Origin: SURF-43 sp964628985
GTDB taxonomy: Bacteria; Chloroflexota; Dehalococcoidia; UBA2979
NCBI GenBank assembly: GCA_964628985.1
Contig: CAZVNJ010000003.1
Span: forward strand, 41,115 to 105,114
Direction: 5' to 3'
Length of the DNA stretch: 64,000 bases
A program made the translations under genes and the position numbers. Below the pieces are notes generated by a model. That model searched no databases. It saw only the letters and a list, made by a program, of their open reading frames with translations, and was not told the origin of the DNA. Shown here piece by piece: positions 8,020-17,150 of this stretch (position 1 is its first letter; each line of letters opens with the position of its first letter).

Positions 8020-9297
8020 TCACACGGAGGCCTCCTCAACCGCGTCTGCGGCCGGGCTGCGGTGCTTCCAGTAGAGCGCGACCGCCGGCACGAGGACGAG
8101 CGCGGCCACCGCGATTGAGGTCCGCACGCCGGCCGCGGCGGCGATCAGTCCGAAGAGGGGCCCACCCGCGATCTGGCCGAGGGCGTTCGACTGCCCCATG
8201 GTGGAGAGCACCGTCGCCCTCGTCGCGGAGGGGAGCCCACGGTTGACCCATGCCGTCGCGAATGGCTCCTCGACGGCCCGCGCCCAGAAGGTGATCCAGG
8301 CGCCGACGAGCGCCACCGCGAACATCGGCGCACCGGCGAAGAGCAGCATCGTGACGACGGTGACCACGTTCGAGGTAATGAGGCCGACGGCGACGCTGCT
8401 CGAACTGCTGAAGTCCGTCCTCGACTGTGCGATCCGCAACGCGGCGATCGACCCGAGCTGCGCGACGAGTTGGACGAGGCCGAAGAAGAGCGCCTCCGGC
8501 ATGAGATCGGGAAGGCCGTCGAACGAGTTGATAAGGTGGAAGCCCCAGAGGCGGTCGAACGACTCGGAGGACGCCCCCATGAGCAGGGCAGTGAGCAGGG
8601 CGGTCACGACGACAGGGCGTGAGCGTGCGACCCGGAGGCCATGGGCGGCCTGGACAAAGGGCGTGCGCCAGGTCGGCTGCCCTTCGCGTGGCGCGGGCGC
8701 GAAGCCGCGCTCGGTCATCGTGAACAGCAGGAGCACGCCGGCACCGGCGTAGAGCAACCCTCCGACGATCAGCGTGCCCGCCACCCACCACCAGCCGATC
8801 CCGACCCCGACGAATCCGCCGACGAGGGCGCCGATCTGGCGCCGTCGCGCGAAGGCGGGGTAGAGAGGGCCAGCAGCGTCGTCGCCTACCTCGTCAGCCA
8901 GCCACGCCTCACGCGCACCGCTGATGAAGGTGAAGCCGATCCCCCAGATGAACTGGCCGCTGGCGATCGTCCAGAACTCCGGGGCGGCGCCCATGACGAT
9001 GAAGCCGACACCGACCAGCAGATAGCCAAGCACCACGGAGAGCCGGCGTGAGACGAGGTCTGCGACCACGCCCGTTGGTATCTCGAACAGGAACGCCGCC
9101 GCCTCGAGCGCCGTGCCGGCGAGGACGAGTTCGAGCGGCGACAGGTCTGCCACGCGCACGGCGTAGTAGGCATAGAGGACGAGGCCCGCCGCGTTGGCGA
9201 ACCCGCCGAGGCCCGCGAGGCGCAAATAGAGACGGGCGGGATCACTCGGGCGACCGGGCAACAGCGTCGGTCGCTGGATCCAGGATGAAGAGGGCAT
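8020..9297 (-). CDS. MFS transporter (drug/metabolite efflux type)
   Basis: This 425-residue, very hydrophobic protein has about 12 predicted membrane spans. It carries the MFS loop 2-3 signature region GVVADLVSRRLSVVLGY (G-x3-D-x2-S/G-RR) and a second-half counterpart around the SVAVG and MGQSNALGQIAGGPLFG segments. It resembles tetracycline/drug-type exporters, but the substrate is not predictable. It is convergent with the SDR gene. No neighbouring regulator was recognised. Confidence 0.88.
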   Translation of the reverse strand: MPSSSWIQRPTLLPGRPSDPARLYLRLAGLGGFANAAGLVLYAYYAVRVADLSPLELVLAGTALEAAAFLFEIPTGVVADLVSRRLSVVLGYLLVGVGFIVMGAAPEFWTIASGQFIWGIGFTFISGAREAWLADEVGDDAAGPLYPAFARRRQIGALVGGFVGVGIGWWWVAGTLIVGGLLYAGAGVLLLFTMTERGFAPAPREGQPTWRTPFVQAAHGLRVARSRPVVVTALLTALLMGASSESFDRLWGFHLINSFDGLPDLMPEALFFGLVQLVAQLGSIAALRIAQSRTDFSSSSSVAVGLITSNVVTVVTMLLFAGAPMFAVALVGAWITFWARAVEEPFATAWVNRGLPSATRATVLSTMGQSNALGQIAGGPLFGLIAAAAGVRTSIAVAALVLVPAVALYWKHRSPAADAVEEASV

Positions 9298-9490
9298 GCA
9301 GACTCCGGGGTCAGACGCCCCGTGTGACGCGGCCGAGCGATTGGACTTGGCTCGTTACGCGGCGCGCGAGGCAGGCAGGCTGGACGTCCGGGTCGGCAAT
9401 GCGGTCATGGCGTCCTCCTCGATGCGGCGCTGCAGATGTGCGGCATCGTGCGGCTTCGCTGTTTGCTCGTCAAATCGGTCGCCGAGCGCG
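9298..9490. other. intergenic stretch with no recognised feature
   Basis: There are 193 bases between the start of the MFS gene and the stop of the antiporter gene, both on the minus strand. No convincing ORF, RNA or dyad was seen. It should carry the MFS promoter. Confidence 0.5.
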
Positions 9491-10420
9491 CTATCGATCA
9501 GCCACCAGCACCAGGAAACCGACATAGGCCACGTAGCAGACCAGGAGGATGGCCCCCCGCATCCGACCGAGCGTCCAATTGCGCCGCGGGATGAGGAGTG
9601 CAGCGGTCAGGGCGCCCGCCGCCACCGCCACCACGATCTCGTCCACCTTCAGCGAGAACGGATGGATGATGGCGACCCCGCCCACGATCAGCAGACTATT
9701 GAAGATGTTGCTCCCCATCACGGTGCCGACTCCGAGGTCGGCGTGCCCTCGGATGCGCGCGATGACCGTCGTGGCCAGCTCGGGCATCGATGTCCCCAGC
9801 GCCACCATGGTCGCGCCGACGAGGAAGGGGTCGAGGTGGAAGGTCTCCCCGATCCCCTCGGCCGCCAGGACGACGAGACGCCCCGCCAGGAGCAGGACGC
9901 CGATGCCCCCGACCGTCAGGATCACGGACGCGCGTGGGCCGCTGACTCCGAGGACCTCTGCCGCCGACTCATGAGAGTGGAAGGCCTGCCGCACTGCCGT
10001 GCCGATCCAGACGAAGAACACGGTGAGCAGTACGAGCCCGTCAATGCGGCTCAGCCGCCCGTCCACGCAGAGGAGCGCCACAAGCAGCGGTGCGCCGATG
10101 GTGAACGGCAGGTCTCGCTGGACGTCGCGCCGATCTAGGCGGATCGACCCCAGGGCGAGCACGACGCCCATGACGAGCGCGATGTTGACGACGTTGCTCC
10201 CGAGGGCATCGCCCACCGAGATCTCGGGTGTCCCTGCGAGTGCCGCGTTGAGCCCGACGGCGACTTCAGGCGATGAGGTGGCGAAGGCCGCGATCGTGAC
10301 ACCGATGAGCCCGACGGGCACGCGCAGGTGGGCCCCCAGTCCGATCGATCCGCGCACAAATACCTCACCACCGAGAGCGGCCAGCACCATGCCGGCCACG
10401 AGGATCGCGAGGTCGTCCAA
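9491..10420 (-). CDS. calcium/sodium (CaCA superfamily) antiporter, YrbG-like
   Basis: This 309-residue integral membrane protein has the inverted-repeat alpha motifs of cation/Ca exchangers. The first half has AAFATSSPEVAVG and GDALGSNVVN. The second half has VALGTSMPELATTV and VGTVMGSNIFN. The acidic residue in each SSPE/SMPE motif binds the transported cation. About 10 membrane spans are expected. The likely job is Na+- or H+-driven Ca2+ export at the inner membrane. It lies 42 bases downstream of the acyl-CoA dehydrogenase gene on the same strand, but no functional link is evident. Confidence 0.9.
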   Translation of the reverse strand: MDDLAILVAGMVLAALGGEVFVRGSIGLGAHLRVPVGLIGVTIAAFATSSPEVAVGLNAALAGTPEISVGDALGSNVVNIALVMGVVLALGSIRLDRRDVQRDLPFTIGAPLLVALLCVDGRLSRIDGLVLLTVFFVWIGTAVRQAFHSHESAAEVLGVSGPRASVILTVGGIGVLLLAGRLVVLAAEGIGETFHLDPFLVGATMVALGTSMPELATTVIARIRGHADLGVGTVMGSNIFNSLLIVGGVAIIHPFSLKVDEIVVAVAAGALTAALLIPRRNWTLGRMRGAILLVCYVAYVGFLVLVADR

Positions 10421-10462
10421 GCGTCAGGCCCCCTCGGCGATCGCGGCGGCGGGATGGGATCG

Positions 10463-11608
10463 TTAGCCGCGGGGTAGGCCGAGGCCTCGCGTGGCGATGA
10501 TGTTGCGCTGGATCTCGGAGGTCCCGGCGGCAATGGTGACCGACACGGTGCGCATGTAGAGGTCGCAGAACTCGCCACCCATTGCGGCCTGTGGGTTCCC
10601 GGGCTTCAGCGCGCCAGCGAGGCCGAGCATGTTGATCCCCCGACGGGCACTCCGCTGCTGCAACTCCGAGCCGAACATCTTGGACATACTCGACTCCTGG
10701 TTCGGGACCAGGCCGGCGGACTGCATCCATGTGACGCGGTAGCCGAGGAGGCGGGCTACCTCGACCTCGATGGCAGTATCGGAGACGGCGAGGCGGTGAG
10801 CCGCGGTCAGCGTCGCCTTGTTCGCCCGAGCGTGCTTCAGCAGCCGCTCGAATGGGCCGACAGCAGCGGCCATACGCTGGATGCCGCTCCGCTCGAAGTC
10901 GAGGGCCGTCGCGGCGACGTACCAGCCTCGGTTCGGCTCACCGATCACGTTCTCAGCGGGGACTCGGACATCCTCGAAGAACGTCTCATTGAACCCTGCG
11001 GCGCCGTGCATCTGGACGATCGGCCGGAGCGAGATCCCGGGCGTGGTCATGGGGATCATGAGGTAGGTGATGCCTCGGTGTTTCGGCGCGTCGGGGTCGC
11101 TGCGCGTGAGGACGTGGATCCAGTCGGCATGCTGCGCGCCGCTCGTCCAGATCTTCTGGCCATTGAGGACATACTCGTCGCCGTCTCGCACCGCGCGCGT
11201 CTGCAGCGAGGCGAGGTCGGAGCCCGCGCCTGGTTCGGAGTAACCCTGGCACCAGACCTCGCGCGCCTCGGCGATCGCCGTCAGATGTTGCTGCTTCTGT
11301 TCCTCGGTGCCGTGGATCATCAGCACGGGACCGACGCGGTCTGCCCCCTGCCCACCAGTGGGCGCGTTCGCAAACGCCGACTCCTCCGCGAAGATCATCT
11401 GCTCCCACGGGGTCGCGGCACCGCCTCCGTACGCCTTCGGCCACGCCATGGTGAGCCAGCCATTCGAGGCAAGCGCCCTCTGGTAGGTGCGCGCCCGATC
11501 CGGCCGTTCCTCTTCGCCGCCGCTCGCGCCGTCGCCCCACTCACGTTGGATGAACTCGCGCACGGTCGCGCGGAAGTTCCGCTGTTCCTCGCCCCAGGCA
11601 AAGTCCAT
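10463..11608 (-). CDS. acyl-CoA dehydrogenase
   Basis: This 381-residue flavoprotein has the ACAD three-domain layout. An N-terminal helical domain ends at WPKAYGGGAATPWEQ. The beta domain has GYSEPGAGSDLASLQTRA and IWTSGAQHADW, which form the FAD and substrate pocket. The C-terminal helical domain ends with the family signature AAGTSEIQRNII. It should oxidise an acyl-CoA to the 2,3-enoyl-CoA using FAD and ETF. Its last ~20 residues are identical to those of the second ACAD at 54007-55215, so the two are paralogues. The chain length it prefers is unknown. Confidence 0.93.
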   Translation of the reverse strand: MDFAWGEEQRNFRATVREFIQREWGDGASGGEEERPDRARTYQRALASNGWLTMAWPKAYGGGAATPWEQMIFAEESAFANAPTGGQGADRVGPVLMIHGTEEQKQQHLTAIAEAREVWCQGYSEPGAGSDLASLQTRAVRDGDEYVLNGQKIWTSGAQHADWIHVLTRSDPDAPKHRGITYLMIPMTTPGISLRPIVQMHGAAGFNETFFEDVRVPAENVIGEPNRGWYVAATALDFERSGIQRMAAAVGPFERLLKHARANKATLTAAHRLAVSDTAIEVEVARLLGYRVTWMQSAGLVPNQESSMSKMFGSELQQRSARRGINMLGLAGALKPGNPQAAMGGEFCDLYMRTVSVTIAAGTSEIQRNIIATRGLGLPRG

Positions 11609-11687
11609 CGATGTCCCCTTGAGTAGGTCGCCGCGTGTCGGAGTGGGGCCGATTCTAGCCGCAGAGCAGTGACATGTGCGCGACCTG

Positions 11688-14078
11688 TTATTCGATGCGT
11701 ACGCGCCTGAGGCGAAGGCTGTTCGCCATCACGCTCACACTGGAGAACGCCATCGCCCCCGCAGCCACGATCGGGTTCAGGAACCCGGTGGTCCCGAACA
11801 CGGGCCGCAGGACGGCCGGCACCGAGGCACCCCCGAGAAGACCCTCGAATATCCAGTAGCCCGCGCCAGCGGCGACCGGGATCAGCACGACGTTGTACCC
11901 GAACGCCCACACGAGGTTCTCCCGCATCACCCGCATCGTGGCGCGGCTCACCTGGATGGCGCGCGCGACAGCGCCAAGGTCCGCTCGCATTAGTGTGATG
12001 GCGGCCGTCTCCATTGCCACGTCCGTACCACCGCCGACCGCGATCCCGACATCCGCCAGGGCGAGGGCAGGCGCGTCGTTGATCCCATCGCCGACCATCG
12101 CCACCACTCGGCCTTCGGCCTTGAGCGCGCGGATCACATCGGCCTTGCCCTCCGGCCGCACGTCCGCCTCGACGCGGTCGATACCCACCTGGGCCGCCAC
12201 CGCACGTGCGGTATTCGCCCCATCGCCTGTCAGCATCACAACCGTGACCCCTGTGGCACGGAGCCGCGCGATCGCCTCCGCGGCGTTGGGGCGCAGCTGG
12301 TCTGCAACGGAGATGACGCCTGCCGCCCGGCCGTCAACTGCGACTCGCACCGCCGTCGCGCCGGCAAGCGTCGCCTGCTCGACAAGCAGGTCGAGGCGCA
12401 TCCCACCTCGCGTGGTGCCGTTCACGCCCGCCGAGCGCAACAGTTCGGCGTTCCCCACCAGCACGCCATGGGTCTCGCCGTCCACAGCAACGGTCGCCTC
12501 GATTCCGAGCCCGGGCGCGGCACGGAAGGTCACCGGCCACTCGAGCACCAGACCCTGGCGCTCTGCCTCGGCGACAATCGCGGCGGCGTACGGGTGCTCG
12601 CTGCCGCGCTCCGCGGAGGCGACGAGCCGAAGCAGAGTCGCTTCATCCACCGGCGCTTCGGGGACGAGTTCGATCTCGGTCACCGAGGGCCGCCCCTCGG
12701 TGATCGTGCCGGTCTTGTCGAACACGACCGTGTCGATGCGATGCGCGTCCTCAAGCGCCTGCGCGTCCCGCACGAGCACACCGGCGCCCGCCGCGCGGCC
12801 GAGACCCACCATGATCGCCGTAGGCGTGGCGAGGCCGAGGGCACACGGGCACGCGATGATCAGCACCGTGACGGCGCTCAGGAGTGCGATCGTGAAGCGC
12901 GGCTCTGGCCCCAGCAGCCACCAGCCGGCCAGGGTAAGCGCAGCGATCACAAACACCACCGGCACGAACACGGCCGCCACTCGGTCCGCGAGGGCCTGCA
13001 CGGGTGCCTTCGAGGTCTGCGCCTCCTCAACGAGGCGGACGATCCGCGCCAGCGCCGAGTCCGCACCGACGGCAGTCGCGCGCACGCGTAGCAGCCCCGT
13101 CGTATTCATCGTCGCGCCGAAGACGGAGTCCCCGGGCCCCTTGGCCACCGGGAGCGATTCGCCCGTGAGCATGGACTCGTCGACCGCCGAGGCGCCCTCG
13201 ACAACCTCGCCGTCTACGGGGAGTTGCTCGCTGGGGCGCACGATGACCATATCGCCGGGCTGGACCGCACGTACGGGGATCTCGAACTCCTGCCCCCCCT
13301 CGATGACACGGGCGGTTTGCGGACGCAACGCGAGGAGGGCGCGGATCGCCTCTGACGTCTGCCCCTTAGCGCGCGCCTCCAGCCAGCGGCCGAGAAGGAC
13401 GAAGCCGGTGATCGCCGTGGCGGTGTCGTAGTGCACGTGTCCGCTGAGCCCCGCCACAACCTGAATACTGCGAGGCGCGAATGTGACCACTGCCGAGTAC
13501 AGGAACGCCGTCAACGTGCCCACCGCGATCAGGGTGTTCATGTCGCTCGACCCGTGCCGGCCGACCTTCCAGGCTGCGCGGAGGATGGGCAGCCCGGCCC
13601 ACGCGATGACCGGGAGAGCGAACAGGAACTGCACCCGGTTCGCCTGGTCCACAGGGATGTCATGCACCCAGTGCCAGTCGAACTGGCCCGGCCCGTACGT
13701 GTGGATGAGCATCCACGCCATGAGGCCGGCCGCGATCACCAGCGACAGCGCCGCCCGGCGCCCCAGGTCCGCCGTCTCTCGAGACCGCTCCGCTTCCAGC
13801 GTGCCCCGCGCCTGGTCGTCGTCCTCGCCCGCGTCGGGGAGGCGGAGGTGGTACCCGGCACGGTCGACGGCGGCGCGCAGCGCCTCGAGGTCGACGCCCG
13901 CCGGGGCATCGACGGTGGCCTGCTCCGTCGCCAGGTTCACGGACGCGCTCGCGACCCCCTCGACGCCAGAGAGGGCGCGCTCGACACGGCGCACGCAGGA
14001 CGCGCAGGTCATACCGCGGACGCCAAAGCGCAGGCGCTCGGCGCTCGATGCAGTCGGAGCCGTCGGAGCAGTCGTCAT
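11688..14078 (-). CDS. copA: copper-translocating P1B-type ATPase
   Basis: This 796-residue heavy-metal ATPase has one N-terminal HMA domain with metal ligands Cys25 and Cys28 (GMTCASC). It has eight membrane helices, the membrane metal site Cys410-Pro-Cys412, the phosphorylation motif DKTGT with Asp454, a SEHPYAAAI (HP) motif in the nucleotide domain and the hinge GDGINDAPALA. CPC plus CsoR control point to Cu(I) export. It is the last gene of a three-gene unit (HMA protein, csoR, copA) with gaps of 9 and 6 bases, all behind the CsoR-type operator at 14940-14958. Confidence 0.95.
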   Translation of the reverse strand: MTTAPTAPTASSAERLRFGVRGMTCASCVRRVERALSGVEGVASASVNLATEQATVDAPAGVDLEALRAAVDRAGYHLRLPDAGEDDDQARGTLEAERSRETADLGRRAALSLVIAAGLMAWMLIHTYGPGQFDWHWVHDIPVDQANRVQFLFALPVIAWAGLPILRAAWKVGRHGSSDMNTLIAVGTLTAFLYSAVVTFAPRSIQVVAGLSGHVHYDTATAITGFVLLGRWLEARAKGQTSEAIRALLALRPQTARVIEGGQEFEIPVRAVQPGDMVIVRPSEQLPVDGEVVEGASAVDESMLTGESLPVAKGPGDSVFGATMNTTGLLRVRATAVGADSALARIVRLVEEAQTSKAPVQALADRVAAVFVPVVFVIAALTLAGWWLLGPEPRFTIALLSAVTVLIIACPCALGLATPTAIMVGLGRAAGAGVLVRDAQALEDAHRIDTVVFDKTGTITEGRPSVTEIELVPEAPVDEATLLRLVASAERGSEHPYAAAIVAEAERQGLVLEWPVTFRAAPGLGIEATVAVDGETHGVLVGNAELLRSAGVNGTTRGGMRLDLLVEQATLAGATAVRVAVDGRAAGVISVADQLRPNAAEAIARLRATGVTVVMLTGDGANTARAVAAQVGIDRVEADVRPEGKADVIRALKAEGRVVAMVGDGINDAPALALADVGIAVGGGTDVAMETAAITLMRADLGAVARAIQVSRATMRVMRENLVWAFGYNVVLIPVAAGAGYWIFEGLLGGASVPAVLRPVFGTTGFLNPIVAAGAMAFSSVSVMANSLRLRRVRIE

Positions 14079-14084
14079 AGCAAC

Positions 14085-14351
14085 CTACTTGTTAGCGAGC
14101 CGGTAGAGCTCGCTGAGTTCGTTCAGGACATCCTCGGTCTCACCTCGCTGCACCGCGTCCACGACGCAGTGGTGGAGGTGCCCATCGAGCATCTTCGCCT
14201 CCATCTTCTCGATGGCACGGCGGACGGCGAAGGCCTGCTTCATCACGTCCACGCAGTACTGGCCTTCCTCGATCATCTTGCGGACCCCCTGAAGGTGCCC
14301 GTCGATGTAGTTGAGGCGCTTGAGGACGTCGGCCTGGGTCTCGGCATCCAT
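14085..14351 (-). CDS. csoR: CsoR-family copper-sensing repressor
   Basis: This 88-residue all-helical DUF156 protein has the Cu(I) ligands Cys33, His58 and Cys62, the spacing found in characterised CsoR proteins (C-x24-H-x3-C). The N-terminal segment RLNYIDGHLQGVRKMIEEG is typical of the family. Cu(I) binding releases it from DNA and derepresses copper export genes. The ATG at 14351 sits 5 bases after AGGAGG; a GTG one codon upstream is too close to it. It is cotranscribed with copA and the HMA gene. The palindrome at 14940-14958 is its likely site. Confidence 0.93.
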   Translation of the reverse strand: MDAETQADVLKRLNYIDGHLQGVRKMIEEGQYCVDVMKQAFAVRRAIEKMEAKMLDGHLHHCVVDAVQRGETEDVLNELSELYRLANK

Positions 14352-14360
14352 CACAGCCTC

Positions 14361-14915
14361 CTAGCGGCGTACCGCCATGGCGGCTTCCATCGGCTGCCCC
14401 CACGGCATCGTGACGGCCTGCACGTCGATCACCTCGTAGCCGTCGAGGGCGCGCAGGCGCGCGCCGGCGTCTGGCGCCACCAGGACCTGGTGGTTGCAGC
14501 AGGCGTGCGGGTCCTGCTGTGCCCGCCCGCGGTCGTAGTGGAAGACTTCCGTCGTGGAGCCACAGGGGCAGGAGTAGACGACGTCTGCCCCTGCCGCGGA
14601 GGCCTGGGGGGTGTACGAAGGCCGGAACGCAGGCTTCGGCGCGCTCGCCATGGGCAGCATGGTCACGTTTGGGCCCGGGGCCATCCCGCCGCCCGTCGGG
14701 GCATCTTCCGGCCCGCCGAGGGGGTACCCCTCCTCGGCGAGCGCCGCCGCAACGGCGTCGAGTGCCGCGCCGGAAGGCACGTCGAGGCGGAATGAGCGCG
14801 TGTCCGGGTTGCCCTCGATGAAGCGGACGCCTTCGACGGCTGTCGCCGCGCCCTTGATCGTCGAGATGCAGTGATCACACGTGATGTCCGGGGCGTACAG
14901 GGTGACTTGAGGCAT
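14361..14915 (-). CDS. HMA-domain protein with extra Cys-rich C-terminal domain (putative copper chaperone)
   Basis: The first ~70 of 184 residues form an HMA (CopZ-like) fold with the metal pair Cys13 and Cys16 (ITCDHC). A Gly/Pro-rich linker follows, then a separate domain with C116-P-C118, C139-C140 and His142 plus conserved-looking aromatic residues, which could bind metal. Such a tail is not part of plain copper chaperones. The gene leads the copper unit, with ribosome site AAGGAG before the ATG, and lies right behind the CsoR operator. It probably delivers Cu(I) to CopA or stores it; the role of the second domain is inference. Confidence 0.8.
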   Translation of the reverse strand: MPQVTLYAPDITCDHCISTIKGAATAVEGVRFIEGNPDTRSFRLDVPSGAALDAVAAALAEEGYPLGGPEDAPTGGGMAPGPNVTMLPMASAPKPAFRPSYTPQASAAGADVVYSCPCGSTTEVFHYDRGRAQQDPHACCNHQVLVAPDAGARLRALDGYEVIDVQAVTMPWGQPMEAAMAVRR

Positions 14916-14939
14916 GAGAGGACTCCTTCGGGGGTAGTG

Positions 14940-14958
14940 TACCCCCACCCGGGGGGTA
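14940..14958. promoter_or_regulatory. CsoR-type copper operator
   Basis: TACCCCC (14940-14946) and GGGGGTA (14952-14958) are perfect inverted arms around a 5-base centre. This matches the GC-tract TACCCC/GGGGTA pattern known for CsoR operators. It lies 25 bases upstream of the HMA gene start and 75 bases before the divergent MFS gene start, so one site may control both directions. Confidence 0.75.
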
Positions 14959-15032
14959 TGGGTAGTGGGTATGGCGGCGAACTCTTGCACCATCTGTCAC
15001 CATCAATCGACGGGACCGCGACGGGAGCGTTG

Positions 15033-16340
15033 ATGGTTGACGTGCCCAGACGACCCCGGCGGGAGCGAGGACTCGCCCCCGGACTCCCCGCCTGGGTCTC
15101 CTTTTCGTCGTACCGGCGACGGTTGTGGTCCACCGCCGGCGAGCGCTGGTTCTATGCCGACGGTGTGCTCTCCTCTGCCTCCGAGGCGATCCTCGTCCAG
15201 TTCCTGTCGATCTACGCGATCGCCCTCGGAGCCTCAGCGGCACAGGTGGGACTGCTCGCGATCGCCAACGGTCTGGCAGGGGTGATGGCCCTCGTCCCCG
15301 GGACGGTGCTCGCGGAGCGAGCCCGCCTGCGCAAGTGGGTGGTGATCGGAGGCGGCGGCGGCATCGCACGGCTCGCGATCCTCGGCATGGCCGGGGTCCC
15401 ACTGCTGGTGGACAGCGTCCAACCGACGGTTTACTTGCTCGTCGCCCTCACCTTCATCAAGGCCCTCGCTGGCGCAGCCTGCCATCCCGCGTGGGTCTCC
15501 CTGCTCGCAGAGATCTTCCCGCTCGAACGCCGAGCGTTCTGCGTCTCGCAGCGCATGCTCAGCCTGACGGTCGCTGCGGCGATCGTCGCGCCGGTCGCAG
15601 GGCTGTCAATCCGGTTGATCGGCGGAGTGGCCGGATTCCAGATCGTGTTTCTGGTCGCCTTCGCGCTTGGGATCGCCTCCACGGCCTGCTACGCGCAGAT
15701 CAAGGAAGCCGGCCGCGCACCGCGTCATCTTCGGCGTGCCGGCTCGACACGCGCGCTGCTGCGAGACACGGCCTTCGTCCAGTACCTCAGCGCCACGTTC
15801 GTACTCCACACGTCAGCCATGGTCGTGGGGCCGTTCTTCGCCGTGTACCTCGTCCGGGAACTCCAGGCCCAACCCGGCCAGGTCGGCCTCCTCGCGACCA
15901 TCGAGGCGGGCGGGGCCGTGCTCGGGCAATTCATACTTGGGTTCATCATTGCCCGGTCTGCCTCCGCGAAGGTGTTCCGCCGGCTGCTGTTCTCGATGCC
16001 GCTGGTCCCGCTGCTCTGGCTCCTCCCTCGCGTGTGGTGGCAGGCCGCGCTGCCGAACGCGGTCGGGGGCGCCGCATGGGCGGTGCACAACGTCGTGGCG
16101 TTCAACCTGCTGATGGAGCATGCGCCTGCGGACAACCTCCCGAGGTACGCCGCGGCGCAGCAGACGGTGGTCCTCACCGCCTCATTCGTGGGGCCGGCTC
16201 TCGGCACATGGGTTGTGGCGAACTACGACATCCGCACAGCCATCGTGGTGTCGGCCGTCGGCAGGCTCCTCGCAGCGCTCGTCCTCGTGGTGCCCTTCCC
16301 TTCGGGCGCACGCGGGGAACCTGCCTCGGCGGGCAGCTAA
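15033..16340 (+). CDS. MFS transporter divergent from the copper operon
   Basis: This 435-residue protein has about 12 membrane helices, starting with a basic N-terminus and GERWFYADGVLSSASEAILVQF. Recognisable MFS features are repeated helical bundles and LVPGTVLAERARLRKWVV in the loop 2-3 position. The ATG at 15033 is chosen for its GGGAG ribosome site and because an earlier in-frame start would overlap the CsoR operator. Its position opposite the copper operon suggests copper-linked expression, but the sequence does not show what it carries. Confidence 0.82.
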   Translation: MVDVPRRPRRERGLAPGLPAWVSFSSYRRRLWSTAGERWFYADGVLSSASEAILVQFLSIYAIALGASAAQVGLLAIANGLAGVMALVPGTVLAERARLRKWVVIGGGGGIARLAILGMAGVPLLVDSVQPTVYLLVALTFIKALAGAACHPAWVSLLAEIFPLERRAFCVSQRMLSLTVAAAIVAPVAGLSIRLIGGVAGFQIVFLVAFALGIASTACYAQIKEAGRAPRHLRRAGSTRALLRDTAFVQYLSATFVLHTSAMVVGPFFAVYLVRELQAQPGQVGLLATIEAGGAVLGQFILGFIIARSASAKVFRRLLFSMPLVPLLWLLPRVWWQAALPNAVGGAAWAVHNVVAFNLLMEHAPADNLPRYAAAQQTVVLTASFVGPALGTWVVANYDIRTAIVVSAVGRLLAALVLVVPFPSGARGEPASAGS

Positions 16341-16420
16341 CGAGATGCCCTGGGCGCGCCGCCCGGCCCCCTCGCCTACCATCGAGGCATCTCGCGGCGT
16401 CTAGTCGACAGAGGCCCTCG

Positions 16421-17086
16421 ATGAACTTCGCGCACGGCGTCTGGCACCCCGGGGCGGACGGCCCCCTCCCCACCATCGTGGCGTTCCACGGGCACGGCGC
16501 GCACGGGCAGGACCTGATGGGACTCGCGCCGTTCCTTGGCGGAGGCCGGTCGCTGCTGCTGTTCCCGGAGGCGCAGTATCTGCTGCAGCCGGGGATGCTC
16601 TCGTACACCTGGTTCAATGCGACCGGCGATCTCCGCCGCACGCCCGAGGAGTTCGAGCGGGTCGTCGGCCTCGTACTGGAGTTCATCGAGGAAGCCCTGC
16701 CGAAGTACGGCGGGGACCCCGGGCGCGTGGCGCTGCTCGGCTTCTCGCAGGGCGGCAGCATCGCGTACCGGCTGGGGCTCGGCGACCCCAAGCGCTGGCG
16801 CGGCGTCGCCGCCCTCTCGACCTGGCTGCCCGAGGAAGCCGAGGCGATCGGCCAGGCCGCGGGGCCGGACGCGCTGGCCGGCCTCCCTATCCTCATTCAG
16901 CACGGCACGCAGGACCCGATGATCGCACTCGACCGCGCCCGTGACTCCAAGACGCGACTCGAAGCGATTGGAGCAAAGCCGGACTACCGCGAGTACCCCA
17001 TGGCACACCAGATCGGCAACGAGAGTCTGCGTGACCTCGCCCTCTGGACGCAGCGCGTGCTGGACGTCACACCGGAGGCGCAGTGA
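16421..17086 (+). CDS. alpha/beta hydrolase, phospholipase/carboxylesterase type
   Basis: This 221-residue esterase has the oxyanion segment FHGHGAHGQDL, the nucleophile elbow GFSQGG (Ser109), the acid in HGTQDPMIA and the His in YPMAHQIG. This order and size match the small carboxylesterase/lysophospholipase family. The ATG at 16421 is chosen because homology begins there. The next hydrolase follows 64 bases later on the same strand. It is cytosolic, and its substrate is unknown. Confidence 0.88.
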   Translation: MNFAHGVWHPGADGPLPTIVAFHGHGAHGQDLMGLAPFLGGGRSLLLFPEAQYLLQPGMLSYTWFNATGDLRRTPEEFERVVGLVLEFIEEALPKYGGDPGRVALLGFSQGGSIAYRLGLGDPKRWRGVAALSTWLPEEAEAIGQAAGPDALAGLPILIQHGTQDPMIALDRARDSKTRLEAIGAKPDYREYPMAHQIGNESLRDLALWTQRVLDVTPEAQ

Positions 17087-17150
17087 TCCGCTAGCATCCG
17101 GCAGCCTGGGGATGGGCCTCGACACACGCGAGGACTCGAAGGAGACACCG

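Noticed and set aside
11893..13431. 512-codon plus-strand frame antisense to copA
   Set aside because: The translation is a low-complexity Ala/Thr/Ser/Arg product without domains, while the opposite strand has a complete P-type ATPase.
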